From the NCBI RefSeq assembly GCF_001522545.3, contig NC_031770.1, forward strand, positions 26,441,134 to 26,505,133: 64,000 nucleotides of DNA, read 5' to 3'. Below are positions 51,379 to 64,000 of the stretch, one piece after another (positions within the stretch are counted from its first letter, which is position 1; each line of letters begins with the position of its first letter). The notes beneath the pieces were generated by a model. That model was not told where the DNA came from and made no database searches. It saw only the letters and a program-made list of their open reading frames with translations. A program made the position numbers and the translations under genes. The stretch comes from Parus major. Taxonomy: Eukaryota > Chordata > Aves > Passeriformes > Paridae.

Positions 51379-51491
51379 AAAAAAAAAACCCAAACAAAAA
51401 AACCCAAAACCCAAACAAAACCAAACCCCCCCCCCCAAAAAAAAAAAAGAACAAAATAAATTGAAAAAATTAAGGGGTTTTTTTTTTTCCC
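51379..51491. repeat. A/C-rich tract with C11 and terminal poly(T)
   Basis: The tract has repeated AAACCC and CAAACAAAA units, an 11-C homopolymer, a 12-A run and then, after a short spacer, GGGG and a run of T. The A-rich and T-rich ends could pair as an inverted repeat. Such homopolymers are error-prone in sequencing. Confidence 0.88.
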
Positions 51492-54400
51492 TCTGCCAAA
51501 TGCCTCCAGAAAGCTTTCTGTGGAAGTTAGAATATTCATCTCCTAGAACCTATTGAGAAACTGCAGTGTGCCAAGCCAAGAGGGGAATGGGTAAAAATAA
51601 ATGTAAGCAAACTCTACAGTGATTATGAAATAATCCAGATCATCCAGTTTCCTTCTGTATCTGTGAAATATTTCTCTGAAAGGAGAAAAGTTACTTAGAA
51701 GTCATGATTGCCTAAAGACAAAGAGAACCTTTAAAGATTTGGCTTTCAAACTGATTCTTATCCACATGAAATTTAGTTATCGAAGCATTTAAAAATCATT
51801 GACATACACAGTAGATAGGCCACATCACTCTCTGCAACCTGGGTTAATCTGACACTGGCAAATACCAGATGATGAGGGGAAAAAAGCAAGACTAGTGCAA
51901 GCATGTGACAGCACCTCATCAGATTACTTTGCCAGGATCAGCACAATTCACCCATTAATCCCACACTCCTGAACCGATGTGAAGTTCTTGTACCTCTAGC
52001 CTCTGCACAACTGCTTAGATGACATCACAAACCACGTTCCCTTGCTTTAAATCCTAAACCCACTAAAATTTTTCACATTCCCTGGATCTCTGATTATAAG
52101 CAGCAGCAAGAAAATCCCTTTTCATCTTCTCCTTCCTTGTGGCACCAAAAGACTCTTGTCCATCCTTTCTTAGTAGCTTCTTTCCCAAGAAAGGAAGTCC
52201 CAAACCTATTTGCTGTACAGAAGGTGTTTGGTGCCTTTGACAATTACTGTTTCTGCAATCCGAATGTTCTCTAGCTCTAATCTACCTTTCCTGATGTGGA
52301 TCAGATGCCCTTAGACGTTTTCTGTGCTGCTGGCTTTTGACTACTAATCCCATTTTGTGAAGCCTTAATGCAGTGGAAAACAGTGGAACCAAAGACCCTT
52401 CCAAAGATCAGTAGTGAGGCAAGCTGGGTTTTATACTCATCACTTCCTCAGGGTCTGGCAAACAAATAAATGCATTCTTAAAAACAAATTAATACCACAG
52501 TCCCAAATTCCCTCTGCATCTTAAAAAAAAAAATAAAAAAAATAAAAATCCAGGAATTCAAGGTTTCATTCCAAGTCATATAATTTTTTAGTGAGGCTGA
52601 GTCAGATTTTTTAACCAATTAATTTCTTTTTAAAAAAGATAAGACAATCCAACAACAGGCCCAATGATATAAACAGATTAGTTAAATCATATTTCTAATG
52701 GTACCATGCTAGTTTGAATTATTATTATTATGAAGATCCTTTTATTCCAACCAAACCAGCATAGAAATTGTCGTGCTGTAAAGACAAAGCTACTTTAGAG
52801 TGCCTGCACAGTAGAAAGCTCAGTCGCAGTGAAACTGTCCCTAGAATACACTTGTTAGTTTAACCCTACATCAAAAAAGGCCTAAAATATAATGTCAGGC
52901 TCCTGAGTGCAGATGATCCAGTCTGGAAAGTCCGTTTTTCCATTTTTTTTTAAGGAATAACCAGCACATACCTTTGAGCATCCCAGGAGGTAAACTTGGG
53001 TTTCTGTCCTCAAATGGAAGGACAGAATTATCTGCTTCTGCAGACATTTTCCACTCCATTCTCTAGGTTCACTGAGCTCTTCAATCATGTATGTAAGGAA
53101 GTGGAAACATCAGAGTATGAAATATATTCCCCCTTGTCCCACAGTGACCACTGGCTGGATCTTGCAGGAAGATCCACAGCCTTGTTACTGCTGTCAGGCC
53201 CAGCACTGGTTCAGGAAAAACTGGGCTTGTGGAGAAGTAGAGTCCAGGCTGGCAAATAAACACAGCTCCACTAGCAAAACATAGAGTCCCAGCTCCACAG
53301 GACCTGAATTATAACACAGGGATGGTTTCAAGTCCTTCAGGTCTCCCCCTCAAGCTAAGGAAACACTGAATAAACTAGGAAGCTTTCCTTATAACTGGAG
53401 AGTACAGGTTCAAGCCTTTGGCATGTTTTTTAGGGAATGGCTATAGCTGTGATGACATTTTAAAAAGCTGTGGAAGCCCAGACACAGAGGCAGAGATGAA
53501 GCATTCATGGCATGCATTCTAATAACTTTTGTTTACACAGCTTAGGAAAAAAAACTCAACTAAAACTAACTCCTTTTTGTGTGGGAATCTGCTCTGGTTT
53601 AACTCAAAGGTCATTTTTAAGTCTGTGTGCATTTACAGTGCTAGACAAATACTTGTCAAATATGCAGGCTACTGGTGTCATTTGAAAGATAAAGGTTATG
53701 GAGGAAGGAGAGGAAGGGAAAAAAACCAGCCAATGCAGAACATTGAACTGAATGAACCGTAAGGAAAAGCATCCATCTTCCAGCGAGAGACACATTCCTG
53801 CTAGCAGAGACTGCCACCTTTTGGGGAACAGCTTCAGAGGCCGAACAAAGAGGATGCTCCACCTTTCCCATAAATTTCCAAGCTTGGTTCTGCATTTGCA
53901 TGTATATCAGAGTCAAATGGCTTTAATTTCTCAGCTTCCAGTAAAACTAAAAAATTAAAAAACCAAAGGAACATTTACAAGAGGATGTTTAAGCTCTGCT
54001 AGGTTTTCCTTTGTTTCTAAAAAAGTAATGTGTATTTTGTTCAGTCTGTTCATCTCTGGTGCTAGTATTTTCAAATCTCAAAATTACTAATCATTCATAC
54101 AGTTTGAGCTAGCAGATCTCCATCAAATTTCACAGAAGGGGAAATACCTCAGATCCCAAAATCCCAGCTCGCTTTCCTGAGAAAATGAGGTACATTCAGA
54201 TTCATGCCTCATTTAGGGAGGGCAAAGGAGGAACTTAGCTAGGATTCTTTTTGGCTGGAAGCAGCCAGTCCCCCTGGATGTGGCTCTCCAATAGCCACTG
54301 CAAGCACCCCAGGCTGACCCCAGACATGCAAATACAGGAATCATTACAGTAGGTAAGCAAGAAGCAAAATAGATCAGAGATTGGATTAAACCATCATTGA

Positions 54401-57400
54401 CTCTGCTACTCTTTTGGTGATTGACTTGTTCATGCACAGGAACAGAGCCCACAGGGCTCTACTAAGTACTTTCCACTCTTCACATGTGTTTTTACGAGTG
54501 TTTTTGGAACATGTGTGAATCCTCATTGTTAAAGACACTGCCTTAGGATTTTTGGATATGTTTTCTCTGCAGTCTGACACAAAGAGACCACTGAGTTGGA
54601 AAAAAAGAAGAAAACTGTTAAGAAAAATAATCTTACTACATTTTTGAAATAGCAGCAGCTTGTTCAGTAATTTCTGATGCCCTTCTTACTTCTCCTGACA
54701 AAGAGGCTTTGGGGTTTATTTTCCCTTTTAAAATAAATATCTGCCCAATTCCAATCCCAATTTGACAGAGAACTCAGGGATATTAGGCTCTTGTAAGAGT
54801 CCTGACAATATGCAGGAAAAAGAAAGAGGCTGAGTACATCAGAGGGACAGACTGCAACCAGACTTAAGCCACACCATTAGACAGGGGCTGTACAGGAAAC
54901 AAGGTGTCACATTTTACCTCACAGCACGATCTGTAGCTGTGCTCCACTCAAATCCTTCTCCTGACCTGCCCTTTTCATGTATTATAAAAAACAGTCTTTG
55001 CACTGACACTGCCTCTCCCTCACTTGCTGTCTCGAATAGGGAACCCTGCAGTCTCAAATCACAGCAGAAATCTTCTGTAGCGCCCCAGATGCCAAGACGT
55101 ACATTTCACAAGAGTCTGTCCTCCAACTAAACTACCTTCCAACCCTGTAAAAGGCTCTTTTCTATCTCCATTCTCCATTAAGGAGAATGAAAGAGCATTG
55201 ACTTTCAGAAGGCCAAAAGCACCTGTCTGTTGTCCTTGTACTACCAAAGGGAATTGTCATCTGCTGTGTCTCCCAGAGCAATCTTTCCCAGCTGCTATCC
55301 CTACTAGGCTGCTACCCTCCTGTCCTCTCCATCCTCCTCCTTGTCCCCAAACTGAAGAGGGCACTGAAGGAAAAAGAACTTTGGTGCAACTGTACCAGCC
55401 CCAGTACATCAGTGGAGTGGGAGCTAAAAGACACCCTGGTCTTCCTGTGTTGATGACTTTCCTCTCCAGCAAGAAAAGGGAGACAAGAGGAAAAGTTTAA
55501 ATACTTGTCTCACATGAAATATGCTGAGAGCTCACTGGTTAAAAGCCACAAGCCCCAGATCTGGAAACATCAGAAGAACACAAGATATCTCTATATAAAT
55601 CATTACAAGCTGTCCTAGTCTTCAAAAGGCAGTGAGATGTGTTAATTTCTACCAAAAACTGACTAACTACTTATTTCCATTTTCTATGCTGAAATACCAT
55701 GCTGGCTACAAGCAACTGAAGCCCACATAAATTCAAAGCTCAAGCTAAATTTTCCAGCAGCTATTCTAGATTGTACTCAATCAGAACAGTGTTTGTTCCA
55801 ATTTTGATATTAGCCAGGCTTCAGGAGAACAACTGAACTTAAAAGATTTGTTCCACCATAGCCAAAAGTTAAAAGTTCACCTTAGGGAACTATGTTCTTA
55901 AAGCTTCTGCTATTAGAGCAGCTACTTATTCAGCACCTCTGAATTAAGGTTTGAGGCCAAAATAATTTTCCACCCCCTACAGGCTCTGGAAGGAACATGC
56001 TCCCACCACCATGGGAGAATGTTCTCAGATATCCACTTGTGGGGGTAAAAGAAAAAAAAATAAATCAAGTATTTTCTGGTCTTAATAGACAGAGGAATTG
56101 CTAGTTGCACAGGAAAAAGACAGCAGATAACTTATTTCATCCTTGGAAAGTCAGTCTTCACAAAGACACATTCAGAATATTCTTTTTTAAGTTGGATATC
56201 TTTGAAGGCTGCTGCGATCTTGGTGAGCCAACAAATATTAATCAATTAATTTCCTTTTTCTACTTGAAAAAGAGAAAAAATTTTCTCCATTGGAATTGCT
56301 GTAGCAAAACCAACAGCACATACCAATCCAGTGAGCTGAAGAACACTGCTGGGAATATGCGACACCTAAAGGCTTGAGTGAACCTTTGTTCAGCAAAGAC
56401 ACTAGATATGAGGTAATCCTAGGTGTCCAGATTTTATTATGAAGTGCCCAACCAATAATGTGACCATTGAGAAACCAAAAACCTAATTTGGCCCCTTGAA
56501 GTCTTCAACCTGAAAGCAGGTAGTCTCACTCTGAGCAGATGCCCCTGAAAACAAGCGAAGTAAAACCAATTAGAGCTGTTGTGGCTTCCTTGAGCTACCT
56601 TCAGCCCTGTCTGGATTGCTTCCCTCCTACAAGTCTGACTACAAGCCTGTTGGATTACTCTCAATGTCAATGCTGATTTGGTCAGGAACATGGATCAGAA
56701 TATCAAAAATTCCTCCTCTGGCCTTAGGATATCCCATGAAATTAGGTAAAAATCAGGCTTCAGGGGAGTATTGTAGTAAAGTAAAATGGATTTGCTCCTA
56801 GGCCAGCAGAAACATTAAAATTTGTCTTCTCCCTAAAACAAATAATAAGCAGCTCACCAAAATTTGTCAATTCGGGCTTTAACAGCAGGACAGCAGAGTG
56901 TTCTCAGCCACATCAAGTTTTTGTCATGCTAAATCACCTGAGAAAATTATTTTCTTAAAACCTTGACAGATGAATAAAATATATCTTTTTTGGTTTAGGT
57001 ACCAGAATAAGGCTGGATAAACAGGTCTAGACCAATTTGTCAACCTAGCTTAACTTAAACAAATATTTCAGCATTATTTGAGCAAAAGAAAACTTTTAGT
57101 CCTTATATCTTCTTATTACCCTGGTTATATTACTAAAAAGATGTTACTTGAAATATTTAAGTAGAATGCAATTCAAAATCATCATATATGATCAGCTAGA
57201 ACACTTGTTATATATGCAGTGCTTAGGACACTGCATAGTAACACAGAGCAAGTTTTCCTATGGAATTGACATCCTATGACATTGAAAGTTCAACAAAAAA
57301 AAGTTCAGCAAGTTCTCCCAAAATTCAGCAAGGTTTGGTCATCTACATCTCTTTGGCTCCTTGGAACTCTGCTCTTGCTAGATTCAAAACAAATGCTTCA

Positions 57401-57588
57401 AAAGGTTGATTTATTTCTAATCTTCCATCAATCTCCCTTGTTTCTAAAGGAAAAAAAATTAAAGAAAATACCCCAACACCTAGAAGACAGTTGTCTACCC
57501 CAGGGTGAACACAGCAGCAAGTATCTTGAATTATTTTGAAACTTTCTGGTGATTTCTCCAGAAGGAGAACCAAGCCCCCACTCCAGGG

Positions 57589-57619
57589 AAAAAAAATAAA
57601 TAATAAATAAATAAATAAA
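57589..57619. repeat. (AAAT)n microsatellite
   Basis: An AAAAAAA run followed by imperfect TAAA tetranucleotide repeats. Confidence 0.92.
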
Positions 57620-60600
57620 GCAACTTATGGCCTCCAAGAGAGGGCAGTCTCAGTCTAGGGATGATTCACAGAAAGTGTTACAGTTAAACCTGTTTTCTGC
57701 CACATTCATTGTATGTATCTAAGAAGCATAATGTTTAAATACCACCATCCATCAAAAAATCTTAGGTATAAATCAAAATCCAAAACCTACAAGTTGACCT
57801 GCTGCAAGTTTCAAAGGAAGGGAGATATTTCCATTTTACAGATATAAGTCCAATAAACATGGCTTTTAAATACTGCTCATCTTTAAACACACCATCAATT
57901 TTATAGAAGCCAACTCACTTTGCTTACAAGTTCACCAGCAGCAAGGTCATGGTGAGGTACAATCACACAGATTCTGCAAGATCAAATATCAGCATAGCAA
58001 AAATGATTGTTTGAAAATTTGCAATTTATGTAACACATCTCCTCAAAGACAAAGATTCTCCAAGGCTTTTTTGTTTGGCTGGTTTTAAGTCACTAGGGGA
58101 TAGCTAGGCTATGCCAGTCCATTTTTCCTTCTGAGCAGAGGCTTGACTACCTGAACAACTGGGGAGAGAAGACTACACCAGAGTAGAGCCTTTTCTGCTT
58201 TTCATCAAAGCCATGGTGTCAGCCCCCAAATACAGCCCAGTATCTTCTTTCTTGCCAGTGAACAGACTGGCTTCTAGAAAGATGCAAACCTTTCCACTAA
58301 TTTCCACCACTTCACACACCTCCAAAGCTTTAGACCCATCCTTTTAATACTAATACTTCAGCCAAAGCACCAACTGATGGTGGTCTCCAGGCTCTGTGGA
58401 GACACCACATTTTGGGTGATTACATTCAGAAGACAAAAAATATTATTTCCTGGCTGGAAATAACCCAAGCTGTATAAGCCATTTACCTCAACTTAGAACA
58501 ATGTTGAAGGCAGAGCCAACTGCTGGCACACAGGAAGCAGCACCCAGAGCTCTGGGTATCAGAGGCAGTGGTGCTTGTGTTGGAGCCATGCAGAGCAGCA
58601 GTGCACTGGAGAGAGACACAGGCTGTCCCTCAGGAGCACTGGCAAAGTGCTTACTGAACTAGGGATGGAGGAACAGCTCTGAGCATGGCACTACTTCAAA
58701 TTATTTAAGTAACAAGACCCTGATTCATGTCCATGAACCTCCTGCTAGGACCTTTAGTCTGGTTGCACACCATCATATAACACCTGTGAGATTCATCTGC
58801 TCTTGCCCTGCAGGTGGTGAAGCCCACAGTCAGGTTCACCAGTCAGAGAAACTGGAGTCCAGTGAATTTTGTTCCTTCAAGCAGAATCGCCCTCAGCATC
58901 TCAGAGCTGTACCTCATACTTTTTCTCTACTTCTGTCCCTAAAGCATTCACATCTTTGTTCATGTTGGTGACCAATTTCATTAATTTCACTAAGATGGTG
59001 AAGAAAGTCACACGCCATGTTTTTTCTCCACTGAGAAAGAACCCATGACCCATGGGAACTCCCATCAGGAGTTTCAGACAGCAGTGATAGTTTCAGGGAA
59101 AGAATGCAAAAAAAATGAATGTAGGGGAGAAATATCTTAATGAAAATTGAATTTCTTTAGTGTAATTTCAAGGTTGCATAAGAAAACACACAAGGACCTA
59201 CTTTCTTGCTTCCCTCACTGAGGGAACTAAAAATCCTCCAAACAAATACTCCTTTGCTGCAACAAACTCCACCTTTGCTGCAAGAGAACACCACCATGGA
59301 AAACACCAAACAACTTTTATCTAAGGTGGTGCTCAGTGTGCAGACCCAAAATGTTTTGTGTCTGAAATGACACAAAATTTTGCAGCTATAATATACCATT
59401 GGTCTCTACAGAGATAATTCTCTTGAGTGCTTTTACTAGCCAGAGCTAAGCCAGCTATCACTGAGTTTAACAGAATGATTTTCACTGGATTCAGTGAAAG
59501 CTGGCCTCAGTGCTACATGGTAAGGTCCTTGGACAAAGAGGAAGGATTTTAAAATTCTCTGTGCAGTAATAAAGTAACAACATATCTTAGGATCGCATGG
59601 CTTTTAAGAAGCCAAAGCCCCACTTCAAAACCACACATCCAAAGTTGGGTATTTCAAGTCACTTGAAAGGATTTGAGTCCATGAGGTGCTAAGCAATTTG
59701 AGTTCCCAAGCTTCAAACAAGTAGGGAATCCCAGAAATGCAGCTAATTACCCTAACCACAGCACTATTATTTTTAAGAGAAAAGCCAAGAACACAGGTGT
59801 TTACGCAGACAGGTGCATTTCTACTTTTTTAGAAAGGTAGTATCTTGCTTTTAAACATGCAGCACATGTCAAAGCCAGCCCTTATACAACCAAGCACAGA
59901 CCTTTTCTTTATCCAAGAAAAGGATAATTCAAAAACCTTACAGTAAATTTAGGTTAAATGGATCTTGGGAAAGAAAATGGAAGATGACAGAGAGCACTGG
60001 GATTTAAGGTGTGAGGCTCTTTGAAGGAGCCTGAGTCCAGACCTGGTGATCAGTGTCCAGACCAGATCAGTGGCATCTCAGGTTAAAACACATACCTAGT
60101 CAGGCTTCAGTTCCCACTCAGTACCACTGATAGGAAGCAACTTGCATACGCAAATCCACACTTTTCACACCTTATTATTGTACTTTGGAGACTCATCCTA
60201 AGACCTGTAATGCAACTGTGAATCTATGTCATTCTGGAAGACCTACAAAGAAGTTTATAAAGCTGAAGGCAGCAGGCAGGATGCAAAATATTTTTTCCAG
60301 TAGCAGCCTATGTTAATCTAAAAAGTGGTCTCAGAAGAGCTGAGAGCCTCTTCTCCCCGCTCCCCCAAAACCCAGAGCACATACATTACACCTAGAAGCT
60401 GGCTATTTACAACTGTTAACAAGTACTGGCCTTTAGGCCAGTCCCAAATGGACTTGGAGCAAAAGCATCCAACTGAGACCAACAGCAACTCTATATTCAA
60501 CTAGCAGAACTATGCCAAACTCTGCCACAGCCAAATTACTCCATAAAACCAGTGGGGCAGGAGTCCTACCACCTGACCGTTCTGACACCCTCTTTCCTCA

Positions 60601-60935
60601 CCTGTTCCTGCCATGCTCAGGGTGACAAGGAGCACACCTGAGCATCCAGGCCCTGCTGAGCACCTGGGACACGGCTGCAGCTTGGCAGAAACATTTTTTC
60701 TCTTCCTATCTCACCTCATACCTCATAACGGCAACTTGCAAATAATTTTTGGCAAATTAGTACAGGTCTTCTATTTGAGCAACACTTCTGAGATCGCATT
60801 GATGAAAATAAGCAAAAATAACATTACACTCTTCCGAACATGAAAACGCACCGACAACATCCTCCTTCCTGTTACAGAAGAGTTGGAATCACTCACCCTT
60901 GTATGGTACTGAAGGTCTCCAAAGTTTCTTTGTGC

Positions 60936-61300
60936 CCCGCTGCCAGGGCCAGCCGGCGCTGTCCCCCCGACGGTCACTCCCGATGCTCCCAGCCCGCCCC
61001 TGGGCGGCACAGCCTGCCCTGCCCTGCCCTGCCCTCCCCGCCCCGCTCCGCTCCGCCGGGGCAGGGCGGGGCTCCTCGGCGCCTGTCCTGGGGCAGTCCC
61101 GGAGCCCCCGGTGCTCGCTGGCAAAGCCGGGGAGCTGCTGGATCGGTTGTGTCGCTGTGCTGTCCCGCCTTCCAAGAACGCCAGCAGTTCTGTGGCTGCG
61201 CTTTGCGGGCACGGCGGGAGCCAAAGCTCCGGCTGGAGCACCGGCCGGCCGAGCGCGGCCGCGCTGGGACTGAACACCGTGGGCGATCTTCTGGAACGAT
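60936..61300. promoter_or_regulatory. CpG island, candidate promoter of an unidentified transcript
   Basis: About 365 bp contain roughly 39 CpG dinucleotides in otherwise CpG-poor, AT-rich DNA. The segment has GC boxes (GGGCGGGG), a (CCCTG)n run near 61014-61033 and a GCGGCCGC site. Every frame is open here because of the composition, so the 124-181-codon frames on both strands are not evidence of coding. On the minus strand its edge reads CAAGG|GTGAGTG (donor GT at about plus 60897-60898), a near-consensus splice donor. That suggests a first exon transcribed leftwards. Islands of this kind in birds usually mark promoters. Which gene it serves cannot be told from this window. Confidence 0.6.
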
Positions 61301-64000
61301 CTTCCTTTCAGATGCACTGCCCTTGTCCTCGTCCCCTTTCTCTAGCCTTCCACAGCAGAAATACAAAAAGGCAGGAAGGTTTTGATCAGGTTTGTAAAGC
61401 CTGTATAGAGGTAGGAGCTCATCCTGGGCTCCAAACGTCCATCCGAGAGCTGAAGTCACCAATTCACTAAGAGTCGTCTGTGAAAACTTGGCAAAAAACC
61501 CTACAGCCTTCTAAAGCCCCCTCCAGCTTTGAATTTAGAGAAATTTCTGGCTGGAGGGCCCCAGAACGAAGTTGCTAAATTCGAAACAAGTTAACTAGTG
61601 AGTCAGCGCCTTCCTCCTGCTTCCAGATTTGCCCTTTGATTTGCAGCAGCCTATGGGAGAATGCCAAATAAAATATGTGAAATGTAGCCTTGACTGAATT
61701 AACAACCTTTTTTTGTTTTGCCAAGGTCAGTAATACCCAAATTGGGTGCTAATAAATCAGAAATTAGTTGCCAAAAATGTGGGCATTATTATTATCAATC
61801 ATGAATCTGGGGCTCTTCATGTGGCTTACAATATTTTAGCTTAAGGTACAGCCTTGAAGGTTAGAAAGCTTTTTTTTTTTACCTGCTGTGGTTCTCTTGA
61901 AATCAAACCAGCTTTAAAACACTGCCCACTTTTAGGCTTAAAAAAGCTGAAACCACCATTTCCTGTGGTTTTACATGAAACCATACACTTGGTGATGAGT
62001 GTGCCTACTGTTGTAAAATAAGGGCACAGGGCATGGCCAGGCAACTCAAAAGGGGTGTTTGTCAGCCCAGAGAAGGGCAAGAACTGATCACAGCTCAGAA
62101 GGGCCTGAAGCCTTTAGGGAGGATCTTGGATCTTTCTGTCCTTTGCTGTATTGCTACTTCTCATTATTTTATCAACAATTATTTTCAACAGCTTTTTGTG
62201 CTGCAGGTCCCAGAAGCTAAGCAGCTACACAGAAATTGCCACTTAAAAGAAAATAAAAGATCTCATCATTATGGGAATAACTTTGGAAGTATAGCATGGG
62301 TACCCACAGTATCTCAGAAAGAACCTGTTAGGGAAAGGCTAACCTATTTTGCTCCCTGATTTTATGATTTGGGGATATATTTAAGACTATTTAGTGTTAC
62401 CTCCTGTGTGCAATAACTAAAATACAAGAGATTAATTCTTCCCATCCCCAAAAGTTAGAATTGAATGAGTGTTAAAAATAATGCTTTTGTGTAAACTCGA
62501 TATTCTGAAACTTTCAGTGGTCTTACATCTGTGACTGTGAACTTGAATTAATATTAGATGCAAATGGATATCATCTCTCCTGCTGATGAAAATCCAGGGA
62601 TTACCAACAATGAAAAGAAGTATTCAAAGTTGCTCATGGTATTATAAATCATATTTCTATACAGGTTATGTACAGGAAATGTTGTCAGATTCAGCAGAAA
62701 AACAAAGGACCGTCTTTGCCACCCAGTTGTCTGGGTGACATTCTTATGATTTCAGTGAGAGAAGAACACAGATTTGAAAGCAGCTTATTTACAGGTCTTA
62801 CTCTTAAGTAAATTTAAAAAAAATAAAGTCAAATCACTGCCTCCCACAGAAAGACTAAAGCAGTGAGGGGCCCTAAAGTGATTTTCCTGTTTAAAACACA
62901 ATGCACAGAGAATGCAGACTGAGACAAGATTTATTTAAATAAAAGACAGCAAGGGATGTACATGAGGATAGATGGATGAATTATGCTCTGATCCTAACAA
63001 CACTGAAAGGTTGATAAGATTGTACCTACTTTACCCTGACATACCATATGATATGATATCTTTACCTTTTCTCAACTGGAAATATCCTCTATTGAATGAC
63101 TAAAGTTGTATGAAAAGGGTCCAGTCATGTTCTCACTAGACAAAATACCTTTTATTTGGGCTGTATTTGATACCATTTGGGCTGTATTTGATACCTTTCC
63201 TTATCAGTTTGGAAATCTCACAATAGTTCAGCTATAAAGAATGTATGCGGTCCCCAGTATTTGCCATTACTGATGACAGATACCACGTGTAACTGCAGAG
63301 TGGAACAGCACAAATACTTCTGTCTCAGGGGCACAGATAGCCCTGAGGCAATGCAAGGTGCCTGCCCAGTGCAAGGGAGTGAACACATAGCAGAAAATTA
63401 AATTCTCCTTTCAAGCTAATAGACTCAGCTCTGAAATCTCTCCTGGATAATTTTTTTAAAAGTGAACCCAAGGTAAACTTAGATTAGTGTTAATCTTAAG
63501 TAGGTAAAATAGAACACATTCAAAAATAATTTCTTATTGTGCATAACTATTTGGATAGATGAATGTCCTTGCATGACGCCAAATATGTTGGTGATATGAT
63601 GTCACTCAGACACAGTTTTCTTGAGGAAATCAGTTCATTTTCCATAATTAGACTACTGTATGTATAATAGCTGAAATCCTCTATGTATGATTAGTGTAGT
63701 GAGGAAAAAATAATTAAAAAGCAGAAAAAGAAGGGCAAAGAGAGTATAATAAGCTGCCTTTTTTAATAACATTTTTTTCTTATTTTTGTAATAATGCTAA
63801 AGCATCTTCAAGGATGCTCTGGAACAGAATGGGGATATCTATGTGCTGACAAAGATGTAAGTTAAGGAAATGAGTGATTGAGGATAATGTATACAACATA
63901 CAAGGCATACTGGAGCCTATAGGAAAGTGGCTAGGAGCTTAACTCCTATTTATGGTTATCATGTTCCTTGCCTAGGTATGAATTAAAAAATTTATACTGA
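61301..64000. other. Sequence beyond the CpG island, no gene recognised
   Basis: AT-rich DNA with a 2 x 21-bp tandem duplication at 63154-63195 and AT-rich runs near 63,720-63,790. No recognisable exon or transposon was found. Confidence 0.65.
63154..63195 (+). repeat. Tandem duplication of a 21-bp unit
   Basis: Two adjacent identical copies of ATTTGGGCTGTATTTGATAC plus C. This is probably a replication-slippage product. Confidence 0.97.

Larger units (their letters stand above)
43256..60890. other. Long intergenic stretch, no gene recognised
   Basis: About 17.6 kb of AT-rich DNA with only short, unsupported open frames. It contains simple-sequence tracts (A-rich at 45487-45507, T/G at 46476-46553, ATT-type at 48914-48948, A/C at 51379-51491, A-rich near 52521-52549, AAAT-type at 57589-57619). 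No exons resembling TMEM247, ATP6V1E2, RHOQ, PIGF or CRIPT were seen. Confidence 0.65.

Noticed and set aside
60840..61470. Several 119-181-codon open frames on both strands as protein genes
   Set aside because: They overlap each other in many frames inside a GC-rich CpG island, are of low complexity (Ala/Gly/Pro/Arg), and match no family. The openness follows from base composition.
24031..64000. TMEM247, ATP6V1E2, RHOQ or PIGF exons, expected from the mammalian order after EPAS1
   Set aside because: I looked for their characteristic motifs, such as the Rho GTPase GDGAVGKT loop and the V-ATPase E subunit coiled coil, and found none in the translated frames. They may lie beyond the window or across the gap. 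The membrane-helix frame at 34 kb is on the opposite strand to TMEM247 and does not resemble it.

Overview
The window is nuclear DNA from a bird, most likely a passerine. Three things point that way. It carries split exons of a vertebrate HIF-2alpha gene that differ from the mammalian protein in bird-like ways. It has a CR1 LINE 3' end typical of bird genomes. It also has a short SINE whose head resembles tRNA-Ile(AAU) and whose tail resembles the CR1 3' end, the architecture of the passerine TguSINE1 family. There is no prokaryotic or plasmid signal.

Region 1 (1 to about 24,030, plus strand) is the 3' part of EPAS1, which encodes HIF-2alpha. Thirteen coding exons can be placed to the base. 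All have GT-AG introns and compatible phases, and together they give 745 codons plus a stop. By comparison with the 16-exon human gene they are exons 4 to 16. The first three exons (bHLH and the start of PAS-A, about 125 residues) lie upstream of the window. The end of PAS-A, PAS-B, both oxygen-dependent degradation motifs with their prolines, the nuclear-localisation region and the C-terminal transactivation domain with its asparagine are all present, so the gene looks functional. A 3' UTR of about 2.2 kb follows, with three AATAAA signals. Notable local features are a short polyglutamine run in exon 15, an exact 62-bp direct duplication in intron 12, a truncated CR1 in intron 7, and two very short introns (5 and 13).

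Region 2 (about 24,030 to 60,890) is mostly gene-free, AT-rich DNA. It holds a reverse-oriented solo LTR (37,886-38,300), a 20-N assembly gap (38,876-38,895), the tRNA-Ile/CR1 SINE (about 43,110-43,255), several strand-asymmetric A/C or T/G simple-sequence tracts, and a GC-richer patch at 33.7-34.7 kb. That patch contains an unrecognised 308-codon minus-strand open frame with one predicted transmembrane helix and a good splice donor.

Region 3 (60,890 to 64,000) contains an isolated CpG island (about 60,936-61,300), the only one seen in the window. A consensus splice donor sits at its minus-strand edge, which suggests the promoter and first exon of an unidentified transcript running back towards EPAS1. 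No exons of TMEM247, ATP6V1E2, RHOQ or PIGF, the mammalian neighbours, were found. I found no clearly new biological system. The most open leads are the CpG-island transcript, the minus-strand membrane-protein frame and the 62-bp duplication.
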